NCBI RefSeq assembly: GCF_021228295.1
Contig: NZ_JAJQPD010000003.1
Location: forward strand, 186,001 to 250,000
Source of the DNA: Agromyces humatus
GTDB taxonomy: Bacteria; Actinomycetota; Actinomycetes; Actinomycetales; Microbacteriaceae
Direction of reading: 5' to 3'
Length of the DNA: 64,000 nt
Shown here: piece after piece, positions 56,593-64,000 of the stretch
Layout: each line of letters opens with the position of its first letter
Position numbering within the stretch: position 1 is the first letter of the stretch
The notes under the pieces: generated by a model
What the model saw: only the letters and a program-made list of their open reading frames with translations
The model's database searches: none
What the model was told of the DNA's origin: nothing
Program-made: the position numbers and the translations under genes

Positions 56593-57960
56593 TCACCACC
56601 CGGTGAAGAGCAGATGTTGCACGATGAGTGCGAAACCGAGCTGGCCCGCGAACCCGATGCGTCGCCAGCGCTCCGAGAGCAGCGCCGTGCCGAGCAGCAT
56701 CCACGGCACGAACGGCAGCCAGATGCGCTCGACCTCCGCCTTGCTCATCTGCGACAGGTCGGCGGCGAGCACCGTGAGGGTGCCGGCGAGGGCGAGCAGC
56801 GCGATCGCGCGATCGCCCGCAACGAGGATCCCGAGCCCGAAGCCGCGCTGCACGGTCGCCGCGACCGCCGCGCCGACCATCGGTCCCGCACTCACTGCGA
56901 GGGCGGCGAGGTTGCCCCAGACCCAGTAGGTGAACTGGCGCCGGCTCGCGACGCCGTCCCAGTAGCGCTCGACGAGCACCGGGTACGCCTCCCACCACAC
57001 GAAGCCGAGCACCGCGAACGTGAGCACCAACCCAACGGCGGCCACGACCGCCCACGGCAACGGCCGCCAGGTTCGGACGAACACGAGCACGGCGATGGCG
57101 AGGATGCCGAGGAGCGGGAGCCCGTACGAGAGCATCACGCAATAGCCGAGCAGCAGCCCCGCAGCGATCCCCCAGCCGGCGGTCCCACGCCACGTCGCAG
57201 CGGTGGCCGAGTAGGCGAGCGCGCAGAGCCCCCACGCCGCGACCGCGCCGAACATGCCGTCGGCCGAGACCGCCATCCAGATCGCCGCCGGCCCCATCAC
57301 CAGGAACGGCGCCGCACGGCGAGCCCACCTCTCCGCGCCGAGTCGGCGGAGCAGCAGCAGGACGGCGACGGGCGTCGTGGCCGCCACCGACAGCACGACG
57401 AATCCGGCGGCGAGGCCGCTGCCGAGCCCGAGCTGCACGAGCACGCCGAAGAACAGCAGCGCGCCCGGCGGGTGGCCCGCGAGGTGCACGGGCCAGTTGT
57501 CCTCCGAGTCGAGCGGGATGCGTGAGACGTACTCGCGCAGCGTCGCAGGGAAGTCGGTGACGGCCCGCGCCGTGTCGAGGTACTCGTATTGCGTGTCCAG
57601 GATGACCCCGATGCCGTCGAGTCCGTCGACGGTCGCGAGGCTCACGAGCCAGGCCACCCCGACGACGTAGCTCCCCGCGAGCAGCGCCCGCCACGGCGCC
57701 CGCGCGGCCGCGTCGACGCCTGAGGTGGACGCAAGCACCGCGAGCACGACGGCCGGCAGCGTGCCGGGGCCGAGCCGCGGAATCCACTCCGCGTGCAGCG
57801 GCGGGAACGACTTGACGTGCACGCTCTGGCCGAGCAGCACTGGAACGGCCATCGCGAGTCCGATGAGCGCGACGGCGATCCCGAGCCCGATCCACGGTGC
57901 GAGGCTCCGCCGCGGCCGCGCGGTCGGCCGCCGGCTCGCCGGCGCGGTCTCGGTGGTCAT
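56593..57960 (-). CDS. GT-C-like polytopic membrane protein
   Basis: A 455-residue protein with about eleven helices. The first extracellular loop holds LHAEWIPRLGPGTLPAV and the later SEDNWPVHLAGHPPGALLFF segment, HPPG being a mark of some actinobacterial GT-C (arabinosyl/mannosyltransferase-like) proteins that use polyprenyl-phosphate sugars outside the cell. A clear catalytic Asp-Asp pair is not obvious, so enzymatic activity is unproven. It is followed on the same strand 16 bases after two glycosyltransferase genes, suggesting envelope polysaccharide or lipid glycosylation. Confidence 0.72.
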   Translation of the reverse strand: MTTETAPASRRPTARPRRSLAPWIGLGIAVALIGLAMAVPVLLGQSVHVKSFPPLHAEWIPRLGPGTLPAVVLAVLASTSGVDAAARAPWRALLAGSYVVGVAWLVSLATVDGLDGIGVILDTQYEYLDTARAVTDFPATLREYVSRIPLDSEDNWPVHLAGHPPGALLFFGVLVQLGLGSGLAAGFVVLSVAATTPVAVLLLLRRLGAERWARRAAPFLVMGPAAIWMAVSADGMFGAVAAWGLCALAYSATAATWRGTAGWGIAAGLLLGYCVMLSYGLPLLGILAIAVLVFVRTWRPLPWAVVAAVGLVLTFAVLGFVWWEAYPVLVERYWDGVASRRQFTYWVWGNLAALAVSAGPMVGAAVAATVQRGFGLGILVAGDRAIALLALAGTLTVLAADLSQMSKAEVERIWLPFVPWMLLGTALLSERWRRIGFAGQLGFALIVQHLLFTGW

Positions 57961-57976
57961 GACGCGATCGATGAAT

Positions 57977-58624
57977 TCATGCGGGCCGCCCCACCGTGAG
58001 CCGCCGGAACTCGCGCGCGAACCGCGAGTCGGGCGCAGTCGCGGCGACGATGGATGCCTCGGCCACGGTATCGATGTCGGTGAGCACGGGAAGCGTCCCC
58101 ACCGAGAGACCCGCCTCCACGAGCCGGTGGCGCTGCCGCGCACCCGTATCGTCGCGCGACATCGGCACGCCGCGGACGAGGTCGCCGCGCGGCTCTCGCA
58201 TGCCGAGCGCCCAGAATCCGCCGTCGGCCGCGGGGCCGAACCAGCAGTCGACCCCGCCGACGGTCCCGGGAGCGAACGACACGAGTGCCGCAGCGACGTC
58301 GGCGGGGCAGAGCTGCGGGGTGTCCATGCCCACAAGCAGCATCGGCTCGGTGAACACGTCGAAGACGTGCGCGAGCCGCTCGTCGAGCCCGCCGCCGACC
58401 TGTGGCAGCAGGTCGAATCCGAGCCGCGACGCCGCCGAAGGCTGGCGGATCCCGTCGAAGAAGAGCACCCGCCGCGAGGCGGGGAGCGACGCGACCGTCG
58501 AGAGGGTGTCGTCGAGGCACTCCGCCGCGAGCCGCGCGGCCTCCGCCGGCGAGAACGGCGGGCTCAGGCGAGTCTTCACCTGCCCCGGCAGGCACTCCTT
58601 GGCGATCACGACGATCGTGGTCAC
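57977..58624 (-). CDS. DUF2064 (TIGR04282-type) glycosyltransferase-like protein
   Basis: A 215-residue nucleotidyltransferase/GT-A-fold protein: VVIAKECLPGQVKTRLSPPFSPAEAARLAAECLDDTLSTV has the Pro-Gly-x-x-KTRL motif, then PMLLVGMDTPQLCPADVAAAL (MDTPQ) and WFGPAADGGFWALGMREP. The family makes sugar-nucleotide-like products or transfers sugars and often travels with GT2 genes in pairs. GTG 58624 overlaps the GT2 stop as GTGA. Confidence 0.88.
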   Translation of the reverse strand: MTTIVVIAKECLPGQVKTRLSPPFSPAEAARLAAECLDDTLSTVASLPASRRVLFFDGIRQPSAASRLGFDLLPQVGGGLDERLAHVFDVFTEPMLLVGMDTPQLCPADVAAALVSFAPGTVGGVDCWFGPAADGGFWALGMREPRGDLVRGVPMSRDDTGARQRHRLVEAGLSVGTLPVLTDIDTVAEASIVAATAPDSRFAREFRRLTVGRPA

Positions 58625-59289
58625 CGCGACACCTCCGTGAAGATCCGCGACATGTCGGCGACCGCCGTGACCGTGCCCCGCAGGGTACCCGTGACCTTCG
58701 ACCGGCCCATTCGCGGTGCGTAGGCGACATCGACCTCTCGGATCGACCATCCGGCGGCTGCGGCCCGCAGCACCATCTCGAGTGAGTACCCGCTGCGCCG
58801 GTCCCGGAGACCCAGTGCCAGCAGGTCAGCGGTGCGCGCGACCCTGAGCGGGCCGAGATCGTGCAGACGGATGCCGGTGCGCCGCGACATCCGTGCGGCG
58901 AGCACGCGGTTGGCGAGCCGGGCGTGAAGCGGCCATGCGGTGCGGATAGTCGGCCGTCGCCGCCCGAGCACGAGATCGGCGCCGCCCTGCTCGAGGAGCT
59001 CCACGAGGCGCGGAAGCTCGGCGGGGTCGAGCGATGCGTCGGCGTCGCAGAACGCGACGAGCGGGGCATCCGCCGCTTCGAGTCCCGCATGAGCGGCTGC
59101 GCCGAACCCGCGCCGCGGCTCCGTCACGACGAGCAGGCCGAGCTCCCGCGCGATCTCGGCCGAGCGATCGGTGCAGCCGTTGTCGACGACGATGGCCCGC
59201 ACTCCGGTCGGCAGGCGGCCGAGCACCCACGGCAGCGCCTGCTCCTCATCGAGACACGGGAGCACCAGGTCGACGCGGGATGCCGCCAT
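58621..59289 (-). CDS. Family 2 glycosyltransferase
   Basis: A 222-residue GT-A protein: VDLVLPCLDEEQALPWVLGRLPTGVRAIVVDNGCTDRSAEIARELGLLVVTEPRRGFGAAAHAGLEAADAPLVAFCDADASLDPAELPRL with the metal-binding DAD, then DLGPLRVARTADLLALGLRDRRSGYSLEMVLRAAAAGWSIREVDVAYAPR. It is soluble and lacks a membrane anchor. It likely transfers a sugar from a nucleotide donor; with the DUF2064 and GT-C-like genes it forms a three-gene glycan unit. Divergent from the two-component system. Confidence 0.88.
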   Translation of the reverse strand: MAASRVDLVLPCLDEEQALPWVLGRLPTGVRAIVVDNGCTDRSAEIARELGLLVVTEPRRGFGAAAHAGLEAADAPLVAFCDADASLDPAELPRLVELLEQGGADLVLGRRRPTIRTAWPLHARLANRVLAARMSRRTGIRLHDLGPLRVARTADLLALGLRDRRSGYSLEMVLRAAAAGWSIREVDVAYAPRMGRSKVTGTLRGTVTAVADMSRIFTEVSR

Positions 59290-59390
59290 GGTTTCGACGT
59301 TAGGTCAGAGTATCGACGCGGGTCGTCGGGCAAGTCTTACAGAACGCGAACGGTTGGCCGAGGCCACGGGATTCGGCGTGGGAGCGGACG

Positions 59391-59403
59391 TAGTCTGTGA
59401 ACG
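59391..59403 (+). promoter_or_regulatory. Leaderless-type promoter of the response regulator gene
   Basis: TAGTCT (59391-59396) fits a -10 box and lies six bases before GTG 59403, so transcription probably begins at the start codon. A -35 box is not convincing. Confidence 0.45.
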
Positions 59404-60146
59404 TGTCCGCCGCTGCCCCCTCTTCGATCGGCAACGAGGACCTCGTCGGCCGACGAGTGCTGCTCGTCGATGACGACCCGACGGTCGCCGAGGTCGCGTC
59501 GAGCTACCTGCGCGCCAGCGGCTTCGTCGTCGAGGAGGCGGGTGACGGCTTCACGGCCCTGCAGGACGCGGAGCGTCTCGCGCCGGACCTCATCGTGCTC
59601 GACCGGATGCTGCCCGGCATCGACGGCCTCGAGGTGTTTCGGCGGCTGCGCGAACGCATGTCGACCCCGGTCATCCTGCTCACCGCCCTCGGCTCCGAAG
59701 ACGACCGCATCGCGGGACTCGCGGCCGGAGCCGACGACTACCTTGCGAAGCCGTTCTCGCCGCGCGAACTCGTGCTGCGCGTGCAGTCGGTGCTGCGCCG
59801 CTCGATCGGAGAGTTCACGCCCGAGTCCGTGCTCGAGTGCGGCGAGTTCCGCCTCGACCCGTCGGCCCGCATCGCGACCCGGGCGGGCGTCGAGCTGTCA
59901 CTCACGGTCCGCGAGTTCGACCTGTTCGAGTTCCTGCTGAAGCATCCGAACCAGGTCTTCAGCCGTGAGGATCTGCTGCGCACGGTGTGGGGCTGGACCT
60001 ACGGCGACCTCTCCACGGTCACCGTGCACGTGCGCCGGCTGCGGGAGAAGATCGAACGCGATCCGCGATCGCCGGCCATGCTGACGACCGTCTGGGGCGT
60101 CGGCTACCGATTCTCGATGGGTGGTGTTCCGGATGCCGTGGTCTGA
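59403..60146 (+). CDS. OmpR/PhoB-family response regulator
   Basis: A 247-residue regulator: receiver with RVLLVDDDPTVAEVASSYLRASGF, phosphorylated Asp67 in LIVLDRMLPGIDGLEVFRRLRE, Thr in PVILLTALGSEDDRIAG and Lys in DDYLAKPFSPRELVLRVQ; winged helix with LSLTVREFDLFEFLLKHPNQVFSREDLLRTVWGWTYGDLSTVTVHVRRLREKIERDP. GTG 59403 fits the leaderless promoter; GTG 59397 would add two residues. Its 3' end overlaps the histidine kinase gene by 26 bases. Divergent from the glycosyltransferases, which may be targets. Confidence 0.93.
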   Translation: MSAAAPSSIGNEDLVGRRVLLVDDDPTVAEVASSYLRASGFVVEEAGDGFTALQDAERLAPDLIVLDRMLPGIDGLEVFRRLRERMSTPVILLTALGSEDDRIAGLAAGADDYLAKPFSPRELVLRVQSVLRRSIGEFTPESVLECGEFRLDPSARIATRAGVELSLTVREFDLFEFLLKHPNQVFSREDLLRTVWGWTYGDLSTVTVHVRRLREKIERDPRSPAMLTTVWGVGYRFSMGGVPDAVV

Positions 60147-61278
60147 TCTCGTCGCGGTCGCCTCGATCACGCTCGCCACGACCGCGATCGTGGGCGGGCT
60201 CGGTATCGTCGCGCTGTTGTTGCTTCGGCGTGCGTCGCTCGTCGTGCAGGTGTGCGTGCTCGTACTCGCCGCGATCGTGTCGGTCGTGGCGAGCATGGTC
60301 GGCGTCGCCAACGCGATGTACCTCTCCGAGCACGACCTCACCGTCGCCGTGGCCGTCGCGGCGAGCTCGGGTGTCGTGTCGCTCGTACTTGTCGCGGTGC
60401 TCGGCTGGCTCGTCGCGCGCAACTCGCGAGCACTGTCGGTCGCGGCCCGGCGCATCGGCGCGGGTGAGCGCCTCGAGTCGGCCGGCCGCTACTCGAACAG
60501 CGAGCTCAACGCCCTCGCCGACGAACTCGTCGCGACGAGCGCGAAGCTCGCCGAGTCCCGCGAGCGTGAGCAGCGCATCGAGGCCTCCCGCCGCGAGCTC
60601 GTCGCGTGGATCTCGCACGACCTGCGCACCCCGCTCGCTGGCATCCGGGCGATGGCCGAGGCCCTCGAGGACGGCATCGCGCCAGACCCGGCCCGGTACC
60701 ACCGACAGATGCGCATCCAGGTCGACCAGCTCTCGAGCATGGTCGACGACCTCTTCGAGCTGGCGAAGATCGACTCCGACGCCTTGCACCTCTCGCTCAA
60801 GGAGGTGTCGCTCTACGACGTCGTGAGCGACACCGTCGCCGACCTGCGGCCCGCGTCGCGCGGGCGCGACATCCGCGTCGAGGCGCCGCTCGCTCAGGAT
60901 CTCGTCGTGATGGCCGACCCGCGGGAACTCTCGCGCGCGATCGGAAATCTGCTCATGAACTCGATCCAGCACACACCCGAGGGCTCGCCGATCACGATCG
61001 CCGTCGACCTCGTCGACAACCGTGCGATGGTATCGGTGATCGACGCGGGCGGCGGCATCGACGAGGACGACCTCGACCGGGTATTCGAGCCGGCCTGGCG
61101 CGGATCGATGGCCCGAACGCCGTCGTTGCGCGAGGGCTCCTCGGGCGGCGCCGGCCTCGGCCTCGCGATCGTCAAGGGCATCATGACCGCGCACCGGGGC
61201 GAGGTCACGGTGCGCAACGTGCCGGGCGGCTGCCGCTTCGACCTGCTGCTCCCACGCGACGCCTCGCTCACCGCCTGA
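60121..61278 (+). CDS. Sensor histidine kinase
   Basis: A 385-residue kinase: two N-terminal transmembrane helices (~10-36 and 40-98), a HAMP-like linker (RRIGAGERLESAGRYSNSELNALADEL), H-box VAWISHDLRTPLAG with His166, N-box LSRAIGNLLMNSIQHTPEG, G1 VIDAGGGIDEDDLDRVFEPAWRG and G2 GGAGLGLAIVKGIMTAHRG. A very short outer region suggests membrane or intramembrane sensing. GTG 60121 overlaps the regulator; ATG 60133 is an alternative. Forms a pair with the preceding response regulator. Confidence 0.92.
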   Translation: MVFRMPWSDLVAVASITLATTAIVGGLGIVALLLLRRASLVVQVCVLVLAAIVSVVASMVGVANAMYLSEHDLTVAVAVAASSGVVSLVLVAVLGWLVARNSRALSVAARRIGAGERLESAGRYSNSELNALADELVATSAKLAESREREQRIEASRRELVAWISHDLRTPLAGIRAMAEALEDGIAPDPARYHRQMRIQVDQLSSMVDDLFELAKIDSDALHLSLKEVSLYDVVSDTVADLRPASRGRDIRVEAPLAQDLVVMADPRELSRAIGNLLMNSIQHTPEGSPITIAVDLVDNRAMVSVIDAGGGIDEDDLDRVFEPAWRGSMARTPSLREGSSGGAGLGLAIVKGIMTAHRGEVTVRNVPGGCRFDLLLPRDASLTA

Positions 61279-61301
61279 CGCGCCGGCCGGTGCCGCGACG
61301 G

Positions 61302-62342
61302 TCAGCGGTCGATGGCGAACTCGCGGAGCCCGTCCTCCAGAGACACGGCCGCCCGCCAGCCGAGCTCCGCGCGGGCTCGTCCGGGTGATGCGGTGATGTG
61401 CCGGACGTCGCCGAGGCGGTACTCACCGGTGACGATAGGGGTTGGCCCGCGCATGACGCGCGCGAGGCCCTCGGCGACTTCTCCGACCGTCGTCACTGTG
61501 CCGGAGCCTATGTTGAACGGGCGCACGGTGCCGGACGCCTGCGCGGGCAGCCAGTCGATCGCCGCGAGGTTCGCGCCCGCGACATCCGTGACGTGCACGA
61601 AGTCGCGCCGTTGCCGGCCGTCCTCGAAGACGCGCGGCGCCTCGCCCCGCTCGATCGCCGAGCGGAACAGGGCCGCGACCCCGGCATAGGGGGTGTCTCG
61701 CGGCATGCCGGGGCCGTAGACGTTGTGGTACCGCAGCATCGCCGCGGTTCCGCCGGTGGCACGGGCCCAGGTCGCCGCCAGGTGCTCCTGCGCGAGTTTC
61801 GTGAGCGCGTAGACGTTGCGGGGGTCGAGCCCGTCGTCCTCGTCGATGAGGTCGGGCTCGAGCGCTTCGCCGGTCTCGGGGTCGCGCGGCTCGAATCGGC
61901 CCGCGTCGAGATCGCGTGTCTCGCGGGCGGCCGGTCGGCGGCGACGACCGGCCGCGTCGCGATACGCCCCCTCGCCGTAGACGACCATCGAAGACGCGAG
62001 CACGAGCCGACCGGCACCGGATCGGCCCATCGCGGCGACGAGTTCCGCGGTACCGGTGACGTTCGTCGAGGCGTAGTCGGGTGCGTCCGAGAGGGCCACG
62101 CCGAGGCCGACCTTGGCCGCCTGGTGGCAGACGGCGTCGACGTGGCGAAGCGCACGATCGAGGGTACCGGGATCACGGATGTCGCCGCGCACGAGCTCGA
62201 CGCCGTCGATCGCCGCAGGCTCCACGCGGTGGACGTCGTCGCGCAGCGAGTCGAGGACCCGCACCTCGAAGCCGCGGGCTGCGGCGAGCCGCGCGATCTT
62301 GCCGCCGATGAACCCGGCGCCGCCCGTGACGAGCAGGATCAT
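61302..62342 (-). CDS. NAD-dependent epimerase/dehydratase (extended SDR)
   Basis: A 346-residue protein: ILLVTGGAGFIGGKIARLAAARGFEVRVLDSLRDDVHR with the GxxGxxG motif, AVCHQAAKVGLGVALSDAPDYASTNVTGTAEL, ASSMVVYGEG with Ser, and YALTKLAQEH with YxxxK, then RYHNVYGPGMP and NIGSGTVTTVGEVAEGLA. It is UDP-sugar epimerase-like; exact sugar unknown. It overlaps the MTA phosphorylase stop by four bases and is convergent to the kinase with a 23-base gap. Confidence 0.9.
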   Translation of the reverse strand: MILLVTGGAGFIGGKIARLAAARGFEVRVLDSLRDDVHRVEPAAIDGVELVRGDIRDPGTLDRALRHVDAVCHQAAKVGLGVALSDAPDYASTNVTGTAELVAAMGRSGAGRLVLASSMVVYGEGAYRDAAGRRRRPAARETRDLDAGRFEPRDPETGEALEPDLIDEDDGLDPRNVYALTKLAQEHLAATWARATGGTAAMLRYHNVYGPGMPRDTPYAGVAALFRSAIERGEAPRVFEDGRQRRDFVHVTDVAGANLAAIDWLPAQASGTVRPFNIGSGTVTTVGEVAEGLARVMRGPTPIVTGEYRLGDVRHITASPGRARAELGWRAAVSLEDGLREFAIDR

Positions 62343-63139
62343 CGCGCCACCCGCAGCGCCCGGAGCGCCGCGACGGCCTCGTCGTCGATGAGCGGGCGCG
62401 GCGTGTACTCGCTCGGCACGGCCACGACGATCCGTTCGATCGCCGCCACGATGCGTGGCTTCGCCTCGGCGAGCCGGCGGAAGACGAGCTCGGCGGTGAC
62501 CGCGTCGGGATCGTCGGCCGAGGCACCGCTGTCGGTGTCGGTGACGATGCAGATCGTGACGGTCCCGATTCCGATCTCGGCGGCGAGCGCCACCTCGGGG
62601 CACAGCGTCATGTTCACGAGGTCGACACCCGCCTCTCGGAGAATGCGCGACTCGGCAGCGGTCGAGAACCTCGGACCCTGGATCACGGCGACGGTCGCCC
62701 GCGGCGCAGCATCCGGCAGTGCCTCGATCGCAAGCGACCGCAGCACCGGGCAGAACGGCTCGGCGAACGGCAGATGCCTGACGAGTCCGGCGTCGAAGAA
62801 CGTGTCGGCCCGCCCGGACGTGCGGTCGACGAGCTGGTCGGCGAGCGCGAACGACTCGGGCGGGAACGCCGGCCTGAGCGAGCCGACGGCGGTCGTCGAG
62901 ACCACGGCGCGCACACCCAGGCTCGCGAGGGCCCACAGGTTGGCGCGCGCGTTGATGAGGTGGGGCGCGATCGTGTGGCCCGCGCCGTGCCGGGGCAGGA
63001 ACGCGACGCGCCGTCCGCCGACTTCGCCCACGGTGACGATCGCGGATCCGTACGGCGTCGTGACGTCGAGTGTCTCGCCGCCATCGACGAGCTCGCCGAG
63101 GCCGGTGCCGCCGATCACGCCCACGATGTCCACCACCAC
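62339..63139 (-). CDS. mtnP: S-methyl-5'-thioadenosine phosphorylase-like purine nucleoside phosphorylase
   Basis: A 266-residue PNP-family protein: VGVIGGTGLGELVDGGETLDVTTPYGSAIVTVGEVGGRRVAFLPRHGAGHTIAPHLINARANLWALASLGVRAVVSTTAVGSLRPAFPPESFALADQLVDRTSGRADTFFD is strongly MTAP-like (PRHGxGHxxxPHxINxRAN); VAVIQGPRFSTAAESRILREAGVDLVNMTLCPEVALAAEIGI carries the nucleoside pocket and TDTDSG the Asp for purine. It splits methylthioadenosine with phosphate. Its coupling to an epimerase gene is unusual. GTG 63139 or 63136 start. Confidence 0.87.
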   Translation of the reverse strand: MVVDIVGVIGGTGLGELVDGGETLDVTTPYGSAIVTVGEVGGRRVAFLPRHGAGHTIAPHLINARANLWALASLGVRAVVSTTAVGSLRPAFPPESFALADQLVDRTSGRADTFFDAGLVRHLPFAEPFCPVLRSLAIEALPDAAPRATVAVIQGPRFSTAAESRILREAGVDLVNMTLCPEVALAAEIGIGTVTICIVTDTDSGASADDPDAVTAELVFRRLAEAKPRIVAAIERIVVAVPSEYTPRPLIDDEAVAALRALRVAR

Positions 63140-63328
63140 TCCACCATGCCGCGCTCGGGCCTCGCGTCGGGAGGGAGATCCTTACGATCCGATGACGGGT
63201 CGCCCGCTCCGGTTCATGCGGAGGTGCCCGATGTCAGCAATCCGTAATCTCTCGCATCATCCGGCGCTCGGCGCCTTGGTTAGCGTGGGTGTGAGCGGGG
63301 CGAATCCCCGCAGATCGGACGATCCACG

Positions 63329-63829
63329 ATGCACGCACGAAGCAAGGCCGCGGCCGCGCTGCTCGCAACCGCGCTCGCCTTCACGGGGTGTGCGACCCAG
63401 CCGACGGATGCCGCGCCCTCCGGTTCGGGCGACCGGACGAGCACCCCGAGCGCGACCCCGGAGATGCCGACCCCGACCGCTGACGCGGCGCCCGAGGCAT
63501 CCGCCGCCCCGGTGGCGCCCGTCGAGGGCGCCTACGTCGACTACACCGACGGCGTGATCGAGTCGACCGCCGGCCCGAAGGTGCTGTTCTTCCACGCGAC
63601 CTGGTGCCCGAAGTGCCGCCAGCTCGACGAGGAGCTCCGCGCCCAGGGCGCGCCCGATGGCCTCACGGTGTTCAAGGTCGACTACGACAGCCGCAGCGAC
63701 TTGCGCCAGAAGTACGGCGTGACACTGCAGACCACCGTCGTGTTCGTCGACGACCGTGGAGAGCTGATCTCGAGCACCGTGCTCTACGACGATCCGTCGA
63801 TCGCCTCGCTCGTCGCGGCGATCCCATGA
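63329..63829 (+). CDS. Thioredoxin-like lipoprotein
   Basis: A 166-residue exported protein: lipobox FTGC (Cys21), a Thr/Pro/Ala linker to ~65, then a thioredoxin fold KVLFFHATWCPKCRQLDEELRAQGAPDGLTVFKVDYDSRSDLRQKYGVTLQTTVVFVDDRGEL with active site CPKC (Cys93, Cys96) and cis-Pro replaced by Thr-Thr-Val. It is probably a surface thiol-disulfide protein supplied with electrons by the CcdA-type protein encoded 52 bases downstream. Confidence 0.87.
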   Translation: MHARSKAAAALLATALAFTGCATQPTDAAPSGSGDRTSTPSATPEMPTPTADAAPEASAAPVAPVEGAYVDYTDGVIESTAGPKVLFFHATWCPKCRQLDEELRAQGAPDGLTVFKVDYDSRSDLRQKYGVTLQTTVVFVDDRGELISSTVLYDDPSIASLVAAIP

Positions 63830-63881
63830 GCCCTGCGCGCCAGGACGCGACCGCCGACCCCGATCGAAGCGCCACGCACCC

Positions 63882-64000
63882 ATGACCGCCTCCCTCGTAC
63901 TGAGCCTCGCCGCCGGCGTCCTGACCGTCGCGGCACCGTGCGTGCTCCCGCTCCTGCCCGTCATCGTGGGCGGCGCGATCGTGCGGGGCGGCGACGAGCG
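63882..64000 (+). CDS. CcdA/DsbD-type cytochrome c biogenesis protein, N-terminal part (cut by window edge)
   Basis: ATG 63882 opens a frame to the window end encoding MTASLVLSLAAGVLTVAAPCVLPLLPVIVGG, the N-terminal helix with the PCVLPLLP motif of CcdA proteins, which move electrons across the membrane to exported thioredoxin-like proteins. The rest lies outside the window. Confidence 0.85.
   Translation, partial: MTASLVLSLAAGVLTVAAPCVLPLLPVIVGGAIVRGGDE

Overview
The window is high-GC, densely packed bacterial DNA with many 1-4 base ATGA/GTGA overlaps, frequent GTG starts and no tRNA, rRNA, CRISPR array or insertion sequence. Gene content (ROK/CUT2 sugar uptake, Zur-linked zinc ABC operon, CU044_5270-type sigma partner, SigJ-type sigma factor, leaderless-looking starts, E1/E2 dehydrogenase genes next to a HisC-like aminotransferase) points to an actinobacterium, most likely Microbacteriaceae (Agromyces-like is a guess, not a result).

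Layout. 1-6937 (+): a tightly coupled ebo-type cluster: the end of an inositol-3-phosphate synthase, a UbiA-like prenyltransferase, a TIM-barrel isomerase, EboA, a TatD-like EboB, EboE, a phosphodiesterase of the alkaline phosphatase superfamily and isopentenyl diphosphate isomerase. 7009-14633: a sugar locus with a ROK regulator, a cytosolic isomerase and a Gfo/Idh/MocA oxidoreductase, and a CUT2 ABC importer split over two divergent units. 15212-19276: two exported sugar-related proteins (a GSDH-type beta-propeller protein and a Tat-exported TIM barrel). 19392-23927: TatA, then the zinc uptake operon znuA-ABC-permease-permease-zur behind a Zur box. 24051-31390: acetyltransferase, an ECF sigma factor with a CU044_5270-like partner, a 2-oxoacid dehydrogenase operon and an aminotransferase. 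31444-44697: small membrane proteins, a WXG100-like/hydrolase pair, LMW protein-tyrosine phosphatase with purB, a META lipoprotein, the proton-translocating transhydrogenase pntAB, a methyltransferase and an ArsR-like regulator with a striking 14-bp repeat array. 44796-52460: a PadR-DUF1048-ABC exporter operon, an NmrA-like reductase, a SigJ/SnoaL pair, two alpha/beta hydrolases, a 44-residue small ORF and a HAD phosphatase.

52498-56495 (-) is the most unusual part: five translationally coupled genes encoding a DoxX-like membrane protein, a small membrane protein whose start region is triplicated, an acyl-CoA-dehydrogenase-fold flavoprotein that seems to lack the usual catalytic Glu, a PhnD/SsuA-fold protein without a signal peptide, and a radical SAM protein with a TusA-like N-terminus. 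No transporter partner is present, so this looks like a biosynthetic or redox pathway I cannot name. 56593-63139 holds envelope or glycan genes (GT-C-like membrane protein, DUF2064 and GT2 glycosyltransferases, an epimerase), a two-component system and an MTA-phosphorylase-like gene. The window ends in a thioredoxin-like lipoprotein and the start of a CcdA-type gene.

A recurring feature is a dispersed 29-84 bp repeat (GGTCGAG ... TCGAGACC type, some copies with terminal inverted repeats). At least six copies are seen, three of them inside coding sequence: the flexible linkers of the dehydrogenase E2 and E1-beta genes, and the C-terminus of a zinc permease. All statements about function are from reading the sequence; no database search was run.
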